Shown one piece after another: positions 61,126-64,000 of a DNA stretch of 64,000 bases. Positions within the stretch are counted from its first letter, which is position 1. Every line of letters starts with the position of its first letter. Under the pieces are notes generated by a model. That model was not told where the DNA came from. It saw only the letters and a program-made list of their open reading frames with translations, and searched no databases. The stretch is from positions 25,900 to 89,899 of the forward strand of contig JAPOPW010000002.1 in the NCBI GenBank assembly GCA_026712715.1, given 5' to 3'. This stretch comes from Immundisolibacterales bacterium. GTDB lineage: Bacteria > Pseudomonadota > Gammaproteobacteria > HK1. Made by a program: the position numbers and the translations under genes.

Positions 61126-63597
61126 CTATGGCTTGCTAGCCGCAGGAGCATCGTTCGCGAGCGTCGCCAGCACCACGGCAATGTGGGCAAACGCACGGAC
61201 GCGCAAGAATTCGGATTCCACCTGTCGCGCGGTCGACAGGGCGCCCTGGATGTCCCCGGCATTGGCCTGTGCTTTGGCGATGCTGACAAACGCAGGGTCG
61301 CGCAAGTACTCATCCTCTAGCGACCGCGCGGTCGACAGGGCGCCCTGGATGTTCCCGGCATTGGCCTGTGCCTCCGCGACGATGGCAAACGCCCTGGCGC
61401 GTCCGGACTTGGAACCCGCGTCCCGCGCGGCGGCACGGGCATCTGCGAGCGACTGCGCCGCCCCGCGCGCGTCCCCGGCATTGACCTGTGCCTCCGCGAC
61501 GGCGGCAAACGCCTCGGCGCGCGCGGATTCCACGTCCAACCCCCGGGCGGTCGACAGAGCGCCCTGGATGTCCCCGACCTTGGCCCGCGCCCCGGCGACG
61601 ACGGCAAGCGCATGGACACGCATGTACTCGTCTTCCTCCCCCCGCGCGGCGGCACGGGCATCGGCAAGCGACTGCGCTGCCCCGCGCGCGTCCCCGACCT
61701 TGGCCTGCGCCTCCGCGACGGCGGCAAACACCCTGGCGCGCTCGGATTCGGATTCCACCCGTCGCGCGGTCGACAGGGCGCCCTGAAAGTCCCCGGCCTT
61801 GACCTCCGCCTGGGCGATGGCGATAAACGCCTCGAGGCTCCCGGACCTGGAACCCGCGTCCCGCGCGGCGGCACGGGCATCTGCGAGCGACTGCGCCGCG
61901 CCGCGCGCGTCCCCGACCTTGGCCTGCGCCTCCGCGACGGCGGCAAACGCCTCGGCGCGGAGGAATCCCCATCCCCTCACCCGCGCGGCGGCACGGGCAT
62001 CTGTGAACGACTGCGCTGCCCCGCGCGCGTCCCCGGCCTTGGCCTGCGCCTCAGCGATGTTGGCAAACGCCCTGGCGCGCCGGAATTCGGTTTCAACCCC
62101 CCGCGCGGCGGCACGGGCATCTGTGAGCGACTGCGCTGCCCCGCGCGCGTCCCCGGCCTCGGTTTGCGCTGAGGCGATGGAGGCAAACGCCCCGGCGCGC
62201 CAGGATTTGTATTCCACCCCCCGCGCGGCGGCACGGGCATCTGCGAGCGACTGCGCTGCCCCGCGCGCGTCCCCGACCTTGGCCTGCGCTGAGGCGATGG
62301 AAGCAAACACCCTGGCGCGCCAGAATTCGGATTCCACCCCCCGCGCGGCCCGCACCGCTTCGGTCAGGATGTCTCTGGCTTCTGCCACCCGCATTCGCTT
62401 CCGTGACTCCTCCGCCCGGGCTGCTTCTCCCAACCCAAGCAGCGCATCGCGCAGTTCGCCCGTCAAATAGCCCGTCTCCGGTAGACCCTTCTTCTCCTGA
62501 TACCTCCGTATTCCGGCCCGGGTCCGGTGCCCGAATACTCCGTCCGCCACGCCAACATCCCCACCTAGCGACGCTAGACCGCGCTGCACCAGAGCCCGCT
62601 CATCGTGCGTCAAGCCCAGCGACACCTCCACCGATTCCGCCGGCTCGACCGGCGGCGGGTCCACCGCGGGCGCGCCGGTGGCCGAGCTGGGTGAATCGAG
62701 TGACGGGCGCGTAGGAAACGCCCCCCCGGTACCCGCACGCGCCAGCACGGTGCCGGCCGACCCGATCAGGCTTGCGGTTTGGTAGCGCCCGAACTCCACC
62801 CGCGCGGCCACGGTCATCGTGTCGTCGAGGTACGTCTTCGCCTCCACCGCGGTCACCTGCCCGTCTCCGTCCGCGTCCGCCTTCCCGTACAGGGCGTCCA
62901 GCAAGTGGTGGGTGAACATGCCGTGGCCTGCTTTCTCGTCCCACGAAGCGACCTCTTTGCCCGACGCCGCCGAGAGCACCGTCAGCTTCTCCCCCGCCAC
63001 TTCCGGCAGCGATGCCTGCACGTACACCGGCGACGCCGAACGCACCAGCATCCCCCGATCGCTCTCCCCGGAGAAGCACGCGTCCAGGAACACCCGCACC
63101 GACTTCGCCTCCGTCGGCTTGCCCAGGTTCGTATACAGGAGATCAATCGGATAGCCGTTGATCTCCGGCGTATCCGGATCCGCATCCGAGGGCAGCAGGT
63201 AGCCCCGCCGGTCCTTCAGCCCGGGCACCCCGTGACCGGAGTAGAACACCACCACATCCGATCCGTGGCGAGGATGCAGGTAACGCCATAGCCGTCCCTC
63301 GTGGGTGGCCCGGTTCCCGAACCACGTGGACAACTCAGCTTGGGTGGCGTCACGCAGATCGAAGACCCGGTCCGGATCGAAGCCGAGCACATCGAGCACA
63401 TAGCGCTTGAACGCCTCCGCGTCGCGGTGCGCGTAGGCCACTTTCGGCACCCGCTCGTTCGCGTAGCTACCGTTGCCGACGATCACCGCCAGTCCGTACC
63501 GGTCGGCAAACGCCGGACGGGCCGAAGACACGGTAACGGCAAGCGTCAGCAGCACGAGCGCCCGGAGAAACGTCAGGGCGCGTCTCGTCTTCGACAC
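61126..63597 (-). CDS. Secreted metacaspase-like protein with EF-hand, peptidoglycan-binding domain and tandem repeats
   Basis: An 823-residue protein with GTG start at 63597 (GAGGAAAAGAG upstream), which places a signal peptide at residues 1-31 (TFLRALVLLTLAV...AFA). The peptidase C14 (caspase) domain spans ~34-270, with the catalytic His122 in VVFYSGHGVPG and Cys174 in VFLDACFSGES. DADGDGQVTAVE (241-252) is a canonical EF-hand calcium loop within the domain. Residues ~330-390 resemble PG_binding_1. Residues 442-813 are ten TPR-like repeats. Metacaspases cleave after Arg/Lys and are often Ca2+-activated; whether this one is active is not known. Gene ends near a decayed integrase. Confidence 0.88.
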   Translation of the reverse strand: MSKTRRALTFLRALVLLTLAVTVSSARPAFADRYGLAVIVGNGSYANERVPKVAYAHRDAEAFKRYVLDVLGFDPDRVFDLRDATQAELSTWFGNRATHEGRLWRYLHPRHGSDVVVFYSGHGVPGLKDRRGYLLPSDADPDTPEINGYPIDLLYTNLGKPTEAKSVRVFLDACFSGESDRGMLVRSASPVYVQASLPEVAGEKLTVLSAASGKEVASWDEKAGHGMFTHHLLDALYGKADADGDGQVTAVEAKTYLDDTMTVAARVEFGRYQTASLIGSAGTVLARAGTGGAFPTRPSLDSPSSATGAPAVDPPPVEPAESVEVSLGLTHDERALVQRGLASLGGDVGVADGVFGHRTRAGIRRYQEKKGLPETGYLTGELRDALLGLGEAARAEESRKRMRVAEARDILTEAVRAARGVESEFWRARVFASIASAQAKVGDARGAAQSLADARAAARGVEYKSWRAGAFASIASAQTEAGDARGAAQSLTDARAAARGVETEFRRARAFANIAEAQAKAGDARGAAQSFTDARAAARVRGWGFLRAEAFAAVAEAQAKVGDARGAAQSLADARAAARDAGSRSGSLEAFIAIAQAEVKAGDFQGALSTARRVESESERARVFAAVAEAQAKVGDARGAAQSLADARAAARGEEDEYMRVHALAVVAGARAKVGDIQGALSTARGLDVESARAEAFAAVAEAQVNAGDARGAAQSLADARAAARDAGSKSGRARAFAIVAEAQANAGNIQGALSTARSLEDEYLRDPAFVSIAKAQANAGDIQGALSTARQVESEFLRVRAFAHIAVVLATLANDAPAASKP
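61159..62274 (-). repeat. Ten tandem protein-coding repeats (40- and 33-codon units) in the metacaspase gene
   Basis: Coding-strand order of unit lengths is 40-40-40-40-33-40-33-40-33-33 codons. The 40-codon units begin GDARGAAQSLADARAAAR and the 33-codon units GDIQGALSTAR; both end with a helix like AFAAVAEAQAKV. At DNA level the 40-codon units recur with a 120-base spacing and are near-identical over ~55 bases; 40+33 pairs recur at 219 bases. Confidence 0.9.
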
Positions 63598-64000
63598 GAT
63601 ACTCTTTTCCTCGTCGGGACCGAGGGCCATGGCAGGGGCCAGAGTGCTCTCGAATATGGAAGGACCGGGCGCCATTCTCGAAGAGCTGTCTGCACGCCGC
63701 AAGAAAGAACCTGATTACGTACCAGGCTCACCTTGCGCTTGCAGTCCGTCGGAAACTGGGTTTCAGGCGGCTCCGCAACTGGTTTTTTCGGCCGCTTGGC
63801 CGTCGTTTTCGGTCTTCGACGAGCTCTCGAGGACGATTGCGTTTCGGGTCCGTAGCGCGGATGAGCTTGGTACGTATTGCGCCAGGCAAAGCTTGGTGAA
63901 GGGGGAAGCGATGTAGACGGATAGACATGGCGGAAACCTTCTATGCGACCCAGCAGGTGAGAGCCCTGACCGGTCAAGGTTGGCCACCAGCCGGAATCGA
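63598..64000. other. Window end upstream of the metacaspase gene, no gene recognised
   Basis: About 400 bases with short open frames on both strands but no recognised family. An in-frame ATG at 63630 could extend the metacaspase by 11 residues but would push the signal peptide inward. GC content drops slightly near 63780-63850. Confidence 0.45.

Overview
The window is a high-G+C (about 70% by eye) chromosomal segment, most likely from a gammaproteobacterium. The best evidence is gene order: folB-plsY facing tsaD, then the macromolecular-synthesis run rpsU-(yqeY)-dnaG-rpoD followed by a CAU tRNA, plus hisIE-tatA-tatB-tatC and rpmB-rpmG. ABC transporters for branched-chain-type solutes, LLM oxidoreductases and a PhyH remnant suggest a metabolically versatile, perhaps marine or host-associated, organism; that part is inference.

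Layout. 0-16.3 kb is conserved housekeeping: a partial PhyH dioxygenase, ribosomal proteins L28/L33, Tat export, HisIE, an NDUFA9-like epimerase, UppP, a MidA-like methyltransferase, pteridine reductase, a Nudix enzyme, FolB, PlsY, TsaD, S21, YqeY, primase and sigma-70. Directly before plsY lie five 56-bp tandem repeats, each carrying a 22-codon ORF that overlaps the next start; the last overlaps the plsY start. 16.2-20.6 kb is an accessory region in the tRNA gene. A 53-bp copy of the tRNA 3' end recurs 2.92 kb downstream and brackets decayed genes (outer-membrane barrel piece, two restriction-enzyme-like pieces), a cupin and a NYN nuclease preceded by a two-hairpin leader. A MazE/MazF pair follows the second copy. 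No integrase remains there.

20.6-36 kb: a double SnoaL-like protein; a Gld-type ABC system (ATPase, permease, GldG-like and DUF4340 proteins); a phosphatase; an isocitrate-lyase-family enzyme; a three-gene MotA/ExbB-like membrane system; a universal stress protein; MsrA; and the selenocysteine genes selA-selB, with no selC seen.

36-56 kb is a mostly minus-strand nitrogen/amide catabolic region: an NCS2 nucleobase permease with an extra C-terminal domain; a Liv-type ABC transporter with fused LivH-LivM and an OxyR-like regulator embedded between its ATPase genes; an LLM oxidoreductase, alpha/beta hydrolase and acyl-CoA synthetase operon; an Amt ammonium channel; an amidase; a PuuE-type deacetylase; and an FAD amine-oxidase-like enzyme flanked by two paralogous isochorismatase-fold hydrolases. 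Import, C-N bond hydrolysis and ammonium handling fit together, but the substrate cannot be read from sequence.

56-64 kb: a deletion scar joining pieces of a metal ABC permease and an amidohydrolase; then a candidate Zur-controlled zinc uptake operon (His-rich outer-membrane protein, metal-binding protein, permease with an apparent ATC start, no ATPase); a truncated tyrosine recombinase; and a secreted metacaspase with ten nested 40/33-residue repeats.
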